64,000 bases of DNA from Cyanobacteria bacterium SBLK (GTDB lineage Bacteria; Cyanobacteriota; Cyanobacteriia; Cyanobacteriales; Spirulinaceae), in contig JAGHZQ010000065.1 in assembly GCA_017746715.1 (NCBI GenBank), forward strand, positions 124,001 to 188,000. The letters run 5' to 3'. Each line of letters starts with the position of its first letter. Positions within the stretch are counted from its first letter, which is position 1. The notes below the pieces were generated by a model, which was given only the letters and a program-made list of their open reading frames with translations, did no database searches and was not told the DNA's origin. The translations under genes and the position numbers were made by a program. Below are positions 9,274 to 18,452 of this stretch, in pieces.

Positions 9274-10503
9274 TTATACCAACAGCTCAGATCCATTGTT
9301 TGGGACATCAAACCATTCGCTTAAGTCTTTAGAAGGCGAAACCCTTTCCAGAATTTTAGCAATGCGATGTTCCCAAGAATATTCGGCTATTAATTCGGGA
9401 GGATGAATGGATTCGATCGCCCATTGAGGATATTGTTCTAGCGCTTGTTCCAAAGCCCGAGAAAAGTCTTGAGGGCGATCGGGTTCGCACCAATGGGTAA
9501 TCAAAGAAGAAGAGAAAAATTCTTGGAGAGAAACAATGCGGGTAGAAACAATAGGTTTTCCCACAGCAATGTAATCAAATAACTTCAACGGTGAGGTCCA
9601 ACGAGCGGCTTCTCCAGATAAGTGAGGGTAAAGGAGAATATCGGCTGCTTGTAATAGACCGGCCAACTCTATTTGGGGCAAAAACCCTAAAAGAATAACA
9701 TTGTCAATTTGGTTCTCTTTAACTTTATCCCGGTATGCTTGCATGCCCTGTTCTGGACCTCCTGCAAGAGCAAATAAAACCTCGGGGTGGTCTGGGGCAA
9801 TTTCTAACAGAAGATCGATGCCTTTAAAAGTTGTTAGCGCTCCCGCATAAGCTGCTAAATAGCGATATTTTTCTCCTAACAAACCCTTACGCCAAGCAAT
9901 TGCAGCTTCGGGTTTTCTCTCAAAGAAAGATTGATTGTAACCGTTATGAAATTTAACAACTTTATCAGATGGCATTCCATTTTCCAATAAATTCTCAATA
10001 ATGGGATCGGCAATGGTAACAGATATTTTAAAAAGCGGGCTATTGACAATTTCCGGTTCGTATTGCTTCTGTTCAAGGTGATGCTTTTCATAAATTGCAG
10101 GAATACCATGGCTCACAGCCGCTTTAATAAAATTCCAATCTCGCGAGTGAACCAGTCCTGCTTGATGGCGGAGTTGAAAGGGAAAATAATATTTGCAAGC
10201 AATCGTATTAGAATTTGCGAATTTACCTCCCACGCGATTGCTAAATGGAGGAATGGGTAAAGGTAAGACTTGTAGTTTGTCTTGCAGATTGTAAAACTGT
10301 TTCAAGGTTTCATCAATTCTCTTGGCTCGAAAAGAAAACAAATGAGGAAAGGGATTCAAAACTTGCCAATCTTTTTGTAAATAGACAAGAAGAGCAGGAT
10401 AGCCTAAATTAGCAGCAGCATTAGCACAATTAGTGATTTGAACCAAATGGGCTGCTGGTGTGGGCAGTGTTTCTCCAACAAAAAAAATATAGTACTTGCT
10501 CAT
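9274..10503 (-). CDS. Glycosyltransferase, GT4-like (GT-B fold)
   Basis: A 409-residue glycosyltransferase. The C-terminal half shows the GT4 pattern: a nucleotide-sugar domain with FALAGGPEQGM, LLGFLPQIEL, then ADILLYPHLSG and the glutamate-containing loop before PLKLFDYIAVGKPIVST. The N-terminal half (acceptor domain) is variable. It is likely to add a sugar to a lipid- or protein-linked glycan on the cytoplasmic side. It is transcribed toward the ABC exporter at 9187-7136, which could move the product. Acceptor and sugar cannot be read from the sequence. Confidence 0.8.
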   Translation of the reverse strand: MSKYYIFFVGETLPTPAAHLVQITNCANAAANLGYPALLVYLQKDWQVLNPFPHLFSFRAKRIDETLKQFYNLQDKLQVLPLPIPPFSNRVGGKFANSNTIACKYYFPFQLRHQAGLVHSRDWNFIKAAVSHGIPAIYEKHHLEQKQYEPEIVNSPLFKISVTIADPIIENLLENGMPSDKVVKFHNGYNQSFFERKPEAAIAWRKGLLGEKYRYLAAYAGALTTFKGIDLLLEIAPDHPEVLFALAGGPEQGMQAYRDKVKENQIDNVILLGFLPQIELAGLLQAADILLYPHLSGEAARWTSPLKLFDYIAVGKPIVSTRIVSLQEFFSSSLITHWCEPDRPQDFSRALEQALEQYPQWAIESIHPPELIAEYSWEHRIAKILERVSPSKDLSEWFDVPNNGSELLV

Positions 10504-10589
10504 TTGCCAATGGATATGATTGGTTCAAAGAATAAAGGTTAAAAATTTTTTCTATCCTACGATGCTATCATGGGCCAAAACAAGTAATT

Positions 10590-12740
10590 ATGTATCAACC
10601 CACTCCACTCGAAACTTATCTCAAACAATACTTCGGCTACGATACCTTTCGACCGGGACAGCGTCAAATTATCGAGGAGGCCTTGCAAAATCGAGATTTA
10701 CTGGCCGTTATGCCGACAGGAGGGGGTAAATCCCTTTGTTTTCAATTACCGGCTTTACTCAAACCCGGTTTAACCGTTGTGGTTTCTCCTCTCATCGCCC
10801 TCATGCAGGATCAAGTAGATACTTTATTGAATAATGGGATCGGGGCAACATTCCTCAATAGTAGCTTGGAATGGGAGGCAGTGCGATCGCGGGAACGAGA
10901 AATTCTACAAGGAAGAATAAAACTTCTCTATATTGCCCCAGAAAGATTGCTGAGCGAGTCATTTTTGCCATTTTTAGAAAGCGCGCGATCGCGCGTGGGG
11001 ATTTCCGCTTTTGCTGTAGATGAAGCCCATTGCGTCTCGGCATGGGGTCACGATTTTCGCCCAGAATATCGCCAATTAAAGGTATTGCGTCAGCGCTACA
11101 GGGAAATCCCGGTTTTTGCTTTTACCGCAACGGCAACCAAGCGAGTTCGCGAAGACATTTGCACTCAACTCAATCTCAACAATCCGCGTATTTATATTGC
11201 TAGTTTTAATCGTCCAAATCTTTATTACGAAGTTAAACGGAAAAATCGTCAAAGTTATAACCAACTATTACAGGCTATTCGCGCTCAAAAAGGGTCATCG
11301 GGTATTGTTTATTGTTTGAGTCGCCGTAAAGTTGATGAAATTGCCTTTCGACTGGAAAAAGATGGCATTTCTTGCCTGCCTTATCATGCGGGAATGGAAT
11401 CGGAAAAGAGAATCGACAATCAAAATCGCTTTATTCGCGATGACGTGCAAGTTATCGTGGCAACTGTTGCTTTTGGTATGGGGATTAATAAGCCCGACGT
11501 ACGTTTTGTTTTCCACTACGAACTGCCACGCAATTTAGAAGGGTACTATCAAGAATCAGGACGGGCGGGACGAGATGGGGAACCCGCAAACTGCATTCTC
11601 TTCTACAGTCCGGGAGATAAACCCCGCATCGATTACCTCATCGACCAAAAACCCGATGAAAACGAACAGCGCCTTGCCAGACAGCAACTCAATCAAATTA
11701 TCGACTATGTAGAGGGAACGGAATGCCGAAGAACGATTCAATTGCGTTACTTTGGAGAACGATTTTCAGGGAACTGCGATAATTGCGATAATTGCCGCAA
11801 TCCGCAACCCATTGAAGATTGGACGATTGAGGCCCAAAAATTTCTTTCTTGCGTGGCTCGCTGTCGGGAAAAGTTTGGGATGACTCACATTATTGATGTG
11901 CTGAGAGGGTCGAGCAAAAAAAGGGTTTTAGATTACGGACATCATCTATTATCGACTTATGGAATTGGCAAAGATAGAAGTGCGGATGAATGGAAGCATC
12001 TATCACGATCGCTCCTGCATCAAGGTTTATTAAATGAAACCAATGATGGTTATCGAGTTTTAAAGTTAAATAAAAAAAGTTGGCAAATTCTCAAAAAAGT
12101 GCGATCGGTGAGTATTGCCGTCCCGCAAACAACAACGAAAACAACGAAAGCAGACAAAAATCCCCGACAAATCGAAGTAGAGTTGCTTTTCGATCGCCTG
12201 CGCCTGTTGCGAAAAAATCTCGCCGATGCTCAATCGGTTCCTCCCTATGTTATTTTTGCCGATTCCAGTTTGCGGGTCATGGCACGACAGCAACCGCAGA
12301 CCCGAGAAGAATTTGCCAAAGTTCCTGGAGTAGGGGCAAGAAAATTAGAGCGTTATGGCGATCGCTTTCTCTCGGAAATTCGCGAGTTCGCTCGAGAACG
12401 GAAACCGCCCGTGCAAGTGGCTTCCGACACGCAAATGACAACCTTTGGGTTATACCAACAGGGGTTAAATATCGAGGAAATCGCTCGAGAACGGGGTTTG
12501 CGTCCCAGTACCATTACTTCTCATTTAAGCGAACTGATTGAAATGCGACAGCCCATCGACCTCGATTGCCTCGTCTCCCCCGAACGGCAAAAAGCGATCG
12601 TTGCTGCGATCGAAAAAGTAGGTGAGAAAGCCTTAACTCCTATTCGCGATGCTTTGGGAGAAGAATACAATTATGAAGAGATTCGCCTGACGCGATCGCG
12701 GTGGCGCAGAGAAAAAGAGGATGAAGAAGAGCCTTTTTAG
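10590..12740 (+). CDS. recQ: ATP-dependent DNA helicase RecQ
   Basis: A 716-residue 3'-5' DNA helicase of recombination and replication-fork repair. Motif I is PTGGGKS (about residues 41-47), motif II DEAHC (about 144-148), and motif VI lies in YYQESGRAGRDGEPANC. The zinc-binding subdomain is visible as a cysteine cluster (ECRRTIQ, GNCDNCDNCRNP). An HRDC domain covers about 535-605 (PGVGARKLERYGDRFL), and a helix-turn-helix tail near 612-650 follows (LYQQGLNIEEIARERGLR). This is the long RecQ architecture. It diverges from the glycosyltransferase gene, with an 86-base shared upstream region. Confidence 0.93.
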   Translation: MYQPTPLETYLKQYFGYDTFRPGQRQIIEEALQNRDLLAVMPTGGGKSLCFQLPALLKPGLTVVVSPLIALMQDQVDTLLNNGIGATFLNSSLEWEAVRSREREILQGRIKLLYIAPERLLSESFLPFLESARSRVGISAFAVDEAHCVSAWGHDFRPEYRQLKVLRQRYREIPVFAFTATATKRVREDICTQLNLNNPRIYIASFNRPNLYYEVKRKNRQSYNQLLQAIRAQKGSSGIVYCLSRRKVDEIAFRLEKDGISCLPYHAGMESEKRIDNQNRFIRDDVQVIVATVAFGMGINKPDVRFVFHYELPRNLEGYYQESGRAGRDGEPANCILFYSPGDKPRIDYLIDQKPDENEQRLARQQLNQIIDYVEGTECRRTIQLRYFGERFSGNCDNCDNCRNPQPIEDWTIEAQKFLSCVARCREKFGMTHIIDVLRGSSKKRVLDYGHHLLSTYGIGKDRSADEWKHLSRSLLHQGLLNETNDGYRVLKLNKKSWQILKKVRSVSIAVPQTTTKTTKADKNPRQIEVELLFDRLRLLRKNLADAQSVPPYVIFADSSLRVMARQQPQTREEFAKVPGVGARKLERYGDRFLSEIREFARERKPPVQVASDTQMTTFGLYQQGLNIEEIARERGLRPSTITSHLSELIEMRQPIDLDCLVSPERQKAIVAAIEKVGEKALTPIRDALGEEYNYEEIRLTRSRWRREKEDEEEPF

Positions 12741-12908
12741 ATCGCTGAATTGCCTGCTTTTAAGACCGTACATTATCGAATTTCGATTGCTTGTAATTAA
12801 GATTCTATTTGACTAGAATGTAGTAAATTTTTTTCAGTACAGGACAAGAATTAGAAAGAATCAAGAAAAGTATGAAACTTGTAAACAATCTTGTCAGGAG
12901 AGTCTAGC

Positions 12909-13946
12909 TCAGTTTGTTTGAAGGCACTTATTGTAAATTTTTTGTAACTGATAGGAAAATCCAAAAATCAATGGTAAACCCACTAGAATGAGAAAGATGA
13001 ATAAAAGATAGCGATCGTCTATAGCTAGGTAAATATTGAGCCCTTTCTGCATTACATACCAAATAGGTCGGTGAAATAAATACATACCGTAAGAAGCGTA
13101 AGCAATAACCGTACAGATAGGGGAACAAAATTTTAAATATTTTGCCAATCCCCAACAAATATTATATACAGAAATTGAAAATGAAAACATAAAAATATTT
13201 AGGATTGCATATCTAACAAGAAGTCTCCCTCCTTCATCTATAAGATAATCATAACCATTTAAGAAACCAATCAACAAAGACGTAAAACAAACAATAGAGA
13301 TACAAGAAATATATTTCCAGCTTTTGCGATTGGGTAATTCTTTTTCCGCACATAAAATCCCAAGAAAAAAAACTAAATAATATAGGGCGATTCTAAAATC
13401 AGTTAAACCAAAATATCTTGGTAAAATTAAAAACAAAACCCAAAAAAATACAGGAATTGCTATCCTAATTTCTTTTCTCAAGAAGCTACTCTTAAACAGT
13501 AAAAAAATAGAGTAATAAATCACTATCAATCCTATAAACCAAAGTGTTCTTATTGGTATCATATCCTTTCCATAAAATATGAGCTGTAGTCCGAATAAGT
13601 GAATCAAAATTCGGAGTATCTGGTTAATGTTGTACATCCAACAAAAGAAAATTAATGCCAAATAATATAGGGGAAATATTCTTAAGAGTTTGCGTTCAAT
13701 AAAAATTTTAACTTCATTCCAATTAGTAAAATATCTCTTTTTTATATTGATTAAATAGCCAGATACAAACACAAATAGGCTTAACCCAAAATATCTATTC
13801 AAATGATTTAGAAATGAAAGGTTAATAGGAATACCGAAGTTGTTGAGATCGTAAAAATTAAATGTATAATTGGGCAAGTGATGAAATAAAATAATGAGAA
13901 TGGCGATCGATCGAATCCAATCAAAAATAGGCAGTCGCTTATTCAT
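12909..13946 (-). CDS. Acyltransferase family 3 membrane protein
   Basis: A 345-residue, very hydrophobic protein with about ten membrane segments. The N-terminus has FDWIRSIAILIILFHH, in which Arg and two His match the signature of acyltransferase family 3 (OafA/NodX-like). That family moves acetyl or other acyl groups onto extracytoplasmic sugars. It starts at ATG with a good upstream purine stretch. The gene is markedly AT-rich compared with recQ on one side and crtR on the other, which suggests later acquisition. Its setting among glycosyltransferases supports O-acetylation of a surface glycan. Confidence 0.8.
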   Translation of the reverse strand: MNKRLPIFDWIRSIAILIILFHHLPNYTFNFYDLNNFGIPINLSFLNHLNRYFGLSLFVFVSGYLINIKKRYFTNWNEVKIFIERKLLRIFPLYYLALIFFCWMYNINQILRILIHLFGLQLIFYGKDMIPIRTLWFIGLIVIYYSIFLLFKSSFLRKEIRIAIPVFFWVLFLILPRYFGLTDFRIALYYLVFFLGILCAEKELPNRKSWKYISCISIVCFTSLLIGFLNGYDYLIDEGGRLLVRYAILNIFMFSFSISVYNICWGLAKYLKFCSPICTVIAYASYGMYLFHRPIWYVMQKGLNIYLAIDDRYLLFIFLILVGLPLIFGFSYQLQKIYNKCLQTN

Positions 13947-14428
13947 AGAAACCTCTACATTTTGCGAGTTTTTTATATTGGCATGCGTTCGGGATGAGTC
14001 GCGTTTCTATGGAGTTCAATTTTATTACTCTCCCAAATCCTAGGTCTCAAAGGAATAGAGAGTACAAGTAATAGATACACGCTCGAGCCTATCCTGCCAA
14101 CTCGCGTTGGCTTAGCCTTTCCCTAAGGAGTATCCCCCACAAAAACGCATTTTAGCAATGCTAGCCAGAAATAAGAATCTTGCTCCATACTATCCCAAAT
14201 GGAGATGCAGCAGCCCTATTCAATTCGTTATATTAGTACATGGGGTTTTTGATGAATCGCTTAATTCTGATGAAACCCTATCCGGACTTTCTTCTCAAGC
14301 CTCTTGTCCCGTACCGAGAAAATCTGTAGATTGGTATTGTTTCATGAATAGTCTTAGAAAGTCGATTTAGTTCGATATCGCTCCAAACAAGAAGTCACGA
14401 TAGCATTGGAATTCATCATATCGTCCTT
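13947..14428. other. Intergenic gap with a small palindrome
   Basis: Nothing protein-like is supported in these 480 bases. A perfect hairpin, GCCAAC-TCGC-GTTGGC, lies at 14096-14111, followed by a pyrimidine-rich CTTAGCCTTTCCCTAAGGAG segment. Together these resemble a family of dispersed palindromic elements common between cyanobacterial genes. The remainder shows no convincing element. Confidence 0.45.
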
Positions 14429-15295
14429 TTAAGGATTTGAGGCTTTGCGCTTTCGCCAAGGATTTTTATTGCGTTGAGGTAAGAACCATTGGGCTAGGCG
14501 ATCGAAAATCCTCGTGTACAACGTGCGCGTAATTTCTTTAGCATATTGCGGTCGATACTCATAGGTACAATGAAGAACCTTCACTTCCCCACCTAAATCT
14601 TCTGGGTAGGTGCTTTTATACATACTCATATAGTTATAAATATAGGGGAGAAACTTAACATTAGGTTTAACAACTTCAAGAGCAGAGGCAAAAGCCCCTT
14701 GATCTCTTAAGTATAAAATTTCCTGATTCTTCAGAACGAGATCGAAATATTCTTTAGTTTTGCTAAAAAATTCTGTAATTCTGTCACTTTTGGAAAAGGC
14801 AATCATTCCACCATTAAATTGTGCGCTACTTTCTGTTAATGGAAATCCTAAAGATTGTAGAGTAGGTAAAACTATAGACTGACTGCTTTCATCTTGTTTA
14901 ATTCTTAAAAGATTGATCGAACTGGCAATAGATGAACGAACATCCTTAACAAGCAATAACTCAAATTCATCCAACCAATCAAATAAACGATCGATATTTG
15001 ATAGTAAGCAAATATCATTGTCTAGATAAACGGTTTTTGTAAATGGGGAAACTTTTTCCAAGCTGAATTTAGCAAGACGAGATGAAAGCACCACATTTTT
15101 ACTATCGGGTGCTTCTTTGAGAAGAATATTGCCAAAATTAGTCAAGCAAGGATACAAAATTCGAGGAACTCGATTGATTAAAATAAGAATGGGTTCTTGA
15201 TGGAATTTCCTGACAGAAGTGAGGAAGTGAATGCAATCTTGAAAAGCATATGTTCCTGTTAAGATTGTAATAAACCCTTTCTCTAAAGTATTCAT
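14429..15295 (-). CDS. GT8-like glycosyltransferase (GT-A fold)
   Basis: A 288-residue protein that looks like a nucleotide-diphospho-sugar transferase of GT-A fold. The metal-binding DxD-type motif lies in TVYLDNDICLL, followed later by FNGGMIAFSKSD and DQGAF, the order seen in GT8 and related families. There is no signal peptide. The last 15 residues are basic. The gene is AT-rich like the acyltransferase gene and has the same orientation. With GT4 genes on both sides it probably adds one sugar of a surface polysaccharide or glycolipid. The donor is unknown. Confidence 0.65.
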   Translation of the reverse strand: MNTLEKGFITILTGTYAFQDCIHFLTSVRKFHQEPILILINRVPRILYPCLTNFGNILLKEAPDSKNVVLSSRLAKFSLEKVSPFTKTVYLDNDICLLSNIDRLFDWLDEFELLLVKDVRSSIASSINLLRIKQDESSQSIVLPTLQSLGFPLTESSAQFNGGMIAFSKSDRITEFFSKTKEYFDLVLKNQEILYLRDQGAFASALEVVKPNVKFLPYIYNYMSMYKSTYPEDLGGEVKVLHCTYEYRPQYAKEITRTLYTRIFDRLAQWFLPQRNKNPWRKRKASNP

Positions 15296-15534
15296 GGTAC
15301 TCCAAACTTTATTGTTTGTAATTTTACAATAAAAACTTGTTCTTGGTCAGAGAGAGCCTCAGAGATAATTATCGATCGCGAAAGAGCGTAGTGGGTATTT
15401 AGGGGGATCGATCGAGGAATTGATTGGAGGGATATTGGCTCAATATCCTTTCTTCCGAGAGAATGTCTTCAATTTCAACCCATTCTATCCTACAATACCC
15501 GAATGCACTTTAAGTTGAAGGAGTAAAGCAAGCA

Positions 15535-16425
15535 ATGCGGGTGGCGCAAAAGCCTCTAACCGTTCCCAAGGAATTTTTACTCCCACCCGGAGGGATAAAT
15601 CCAAATGTTCTTCTCTGTACGTTCGCTGTAATTTTACTGATAGCCTCGAGTATTGGTTATTTTCTTTGGCATTGGCCCCATTGGTTGAGCTTTTGGTTCA
15701 ATGTCCTTGCCCTGCACCTATCGGGCTCGGTTATTCACGATGCCTCTCATAATTCTGCCCATGCTAACCGCATTATTAATTCAGCGTTAGGCCATATTAG
15801 CGCTTTGATTTTGGGTTTTGCCTTTCCCGTCTTTACTCGCGTTCATCTCCAACACCACGCCAACGTTAACGATCCCGAAAACGATCCGGATCATTTTGTT
15901 TCTACTGGCGGTCCCCTTTGGTTGATAGCCCCTCGTTTCTTTTATCACGAGGTTTTCTTTTTCAAGCGTCGTCTATGGCGAAAATACGAACTCCTAGAAT
16001 GGTTTCTCAGTCGTTTGTGCGTTGCCATTTTAATTGTCGTTGCCATTCGCTATGACTTTTTCTCTTATATTGTGGATTATTGGTTCGTTCCCGCTCTCAT
16101 CGTGGGAATTGCTTTGGGACTCTTTTTTGATTATTTTCCCCATCGTCCCTTTCACGAACGCAATCGCTGGAAAAATGCCCGCGTTTATGCCAGTCCCATT
16201 CTCAATTTAATGATTATGGGACAAAATTATCATCTCGTTCACCATCTCTGGCCGTCAATTCCTTGGTATAAATACCAACCGGCTTATCGCGCCACCAAAT
16301 CTCTATTAGAATCAAAAGGCAGTCCCCTTTCCTTGGGAATTTTTCAAGGTAAAGATTTTTGGGGTTTTCTCTACGATTTGTTTGTTGGCATTCGCTTTCA
16401 CCGTCAAAAACAAAAGTCGGAATAG
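15535..16425 (+). CDS. crtR: Beta-carotene hydroxylase CrtR
   Basis: A 296-residue membrane-bound di-iron hydroxylase of the fatty-acid-desaturase superfamily. Three histidine boxes are visible: HDASHNSAH (near residue 68), HLQHH with NDPENDPDH (near 105), and HLVHHLWPSIPWY (near 234), plus FPHRPFHER. This pattern fits the cyanobacterial CrtR enzymes that add 3-hydroxyl groups to beta-carotene or deoxymyxol to give zeaxanthin and myxol. Four or so membrane helices separate the boxes. The gene stands alone between glycan genes. CrtR and its paralogues differ mainly in substrate, which cannot be settled here. Confidence 0.85.
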   Translation: MRVAQKPLTVPKEFLLPPGGINPNVLLCTFAVILLIASSIGYFLWHWPHWLSFWFNVLALHLSGSVIHDASHNSAHANRIINSALGHISALILGFAFPVFTRVHLQHHANVNDPENDPDHFVSTGGPLWLIAPRFFYHEVFFFKRRLWRKYELLEWFLSRLCVAILIVVAIRYDFFSYIVDYWFVPALIVGIALGLFFDYFPHRPFHERNRWKNARVYASPILNLMIMGQNYHLVHHLWPSIPWYKYQPAYRATKSLLESKGSPLSLGIFQGKDFWGFLYDLFVGIRFHRQKQKSE

Positions 16426-16549
16426 ATTGTCTGTTTGGTCGTACCGCGATCGCCAGTCAAAGAAATACTAAGTTTGTAGCAATTCTCTATCAGAACTGTT
16501 TATAATCGGGCTACATCGAACCATACCTTAACTTGGAGAGTAAATAATA

Positions 16550-18400
16550 ATGCCCGGTTTGCTTGGTTTGACTTACTCAGATACACTCAGAGACAATGCT
16601 CGAAGCGCGATCGCCAAGATGGCAAAAATGATGCTTCATCGCAATTTTTATCAACAAGATGAGGTATTTGAGAGCGATCGCCTTTGTGCCACTCGCATTC
16701 ATGTTAACGTTTTGCAAAAATCTCCCCAACCTTATCGTTGCAGACAATATCTCCTTTGGTTGGATGGAGAATTTTACAAACAAGACGAATTGTGCAAACA
16801 GTATAACCTTCCTCCCCAAAGCGATCCGGAGTTATTCGTCTCTCTCTACCAACAAAATCAAAATTTTTCTTTTCTCAAACAAATAGATGGATTTTTTGCT
16901 GCTTGTTTCTACGATACCCGCGAGCAACAACTCCATTTAATTAGCGATCGCTACGGAATGCGCCGCCTCTACTGGACGGTTTACAAAAATGCCCTCGTTT
17001 GGAGTGGAGAACTGAAAACTTTTCTCGCTCTACCCGATTATCAACCCCAAATTGACCCGCATGCCATTGAAGATTTTCTGGGGTTACGCTACTTTATTGA
17101 CGATCGGACTTGGTTTGCAAATGTTAAACTCTTTCCCGCTGCAACAATTTTAACTTGGGACATTCAAGAGCAGTCTATGTTGCAACGGCGATATTGGTGG
17201 TGGGACGAAATTCCTCCCCTTCAATCTCCTATCGATCGCCAAGAATTGGTGGAAGAGTTAGGACGACGTTTTCGCTTAGGCGTTGAATGTCGCAGCCGCA
17301 GTCATCATGGAGAAAGAGTGGGATTAACACTCAGCGGTGGCTTAGATTCGCGAGCTATTCTCGCTGCAATTCCCTCCCTTGATTATATCCTAGAAACAGC
17401 CACTCTTGGTCAATTCAATTGTGAAGACGTGCAAATTGCTCGAAAAGCTGCCAAAATCAAAGGCGCTAATTTTCATCCTATTGCGATAAATTCTGACAAT
17501 TGGCTACAATCTCGTGGCAGTCATATTTGGGAAACTGATGGAACTTGCAGTCTTCTGCATATGCACTTCGTGCCACTTCTAAAAACAATCAAGCACTTAG
17601 ATTTATATAACAGTAATTTACACGGTGCAGGTGGAGATGGGGTAGTAGGAGGAGATCATCTTTTTGAGAAAGAGCAGTTTTCGTACTATGTTGAAAAACG
17701 ATTGGGACTCACTAGCTTTTCCTTATCCGACCAACATAAAACCTCAATAATGCAACGATTTCAAGCGTATTTCAATCGCTTAGATTTCTCTTTCCATATT
17801 CTCTATATTGATAATCGTATTCGTTCATTTTTATCCAAAGATTTTTCTCTCAGTTTGCTTGGAGGATTGGAAACTCGCTTACCCTTTTTAGACAATCAGT
17901 TAGAAGAACTTCTCTATGCTATTCCTATTCATCTCAAACAAGGAAACCAACTTTATGAAGAAATGCTGCTAGCAAGCTTTCCAGAATTTTATCGCACTCT
18001 TCCCAGACAAGGAAGTGGAGAGCCAATTGGTTTACCTCGTTGGCGACGCAAAATTAAGAGAAAAACCCAGCAATTCCAAAATAAAATTGCCCGCAAGCTA
18101 CAATTTTTAGGAATTAACTGGAATCGCGATCGCTCGCAATTCCAGAATTTTTTCTCTCCTAATCCTTGGATTCGCCAACAGCCTACTCGTTCATTCTACA
18201 GTAAAATATTGACTGCTCCCGATGCTTACTATCGCAACTATTTGACTGTCGAACAAGTGAAAAATATCCAACAAACTTGGAGAGAACACTGCGACGGGAA
18301 AAATCATGCTGATAAACTCAGTTTAACTCTCACTTTAGAGCTTTGGCTGCAACAGCTTTTTGAGGGAAAATATCGCTCTGATGCAGATTTTGAAAGTTAG
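16550..18400 (+). CDS. Asparagine-synthetase-like amidotransferase with altered N-terminus
   Basis: A 616-residue protein with the two-domain plan of AsnB. The N-terminal glutaminase-like domain (about 1-200) contains FYDTREQQLHLISDRYG. The synthetase domain carries the pyrophosphate loop LSGGLDSRA (about residues 261-269). Normally residue 2 is the catalytic cysteine (MCG). Here it reads MPGLLGL, so the glutamine-hydrolysing nucleophile is missing. The protein may use free ammonia or catalyse another ATP-dependent amide or ester linkage, as other AsnB relatives do. It sits just before a glycosyltransferase and an ABC exporter, as AsnB-like genes often do in surface-glycan clusters. True asparagine synthesis seems unlikely. 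Confidence 0.8.
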   Translation: MPGLLGLTYSDTLRDNARSAIAKMAKMMLHRNFYQQDEVFESDRLCATRIHVNVLQKSPQPYRCRQYLLWLDGEFYKQDELCKQYNLPPQSDPELFVSLYQQNQNFSFLKQIDGFFAACFYDTREQQLHLISDRYGMRRLYWTVYKNALVWSGELKTFLALPDYQPQIDPHAIEDFLGLRYFIDDRTWFANVKLFPAATILTWDIQEQSMLQRRYWWWDEIPPLQSPIDRQELVEELGRRFRLGVECRSRSHHGERVGLTLSGGLDSRAILAAIPSLDYILETATLGQFNCEDVQIARKAAKIKGANFHPIAINSDNWLQSRGSHIWETDGTCSLLHMHFVPLLKTIKHLDLYNSNLHGAGGDGVVGGDHLFEKEQFSYYVEKRLGLTSFSLSDQHKTSIMQRFQAYFNRLDFSFHILYIDNRIRSFLSKDFSLSLLGGLETRLPFLDNQLEELLYAIPIHLKQGNQLYEEMLLASFPEFYRTLPRQGSGEPIGLPRWRRKIKRKTQQFQNKIARKLQFLGINWNRDRSQFQNFFSPNPWIRQQPTRSFYSKILTAPDAYYRNYLTVEQVKNIQQTWREHCDGKNHADKLSLTLTLELWLQQLFEGKYRSDADFES

Positions 18401-18452
18401 CACTCCAGCATATTTATCCCTGCCAAAATTTTGCTTTCAACATGGTTTTAGA

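Noticed and set aside
14158..14370. 70-codon frame in the gap before the GT-A gene
   Set aside because: No ribosome site, no motif, and codon pattern unlike the neighbours.
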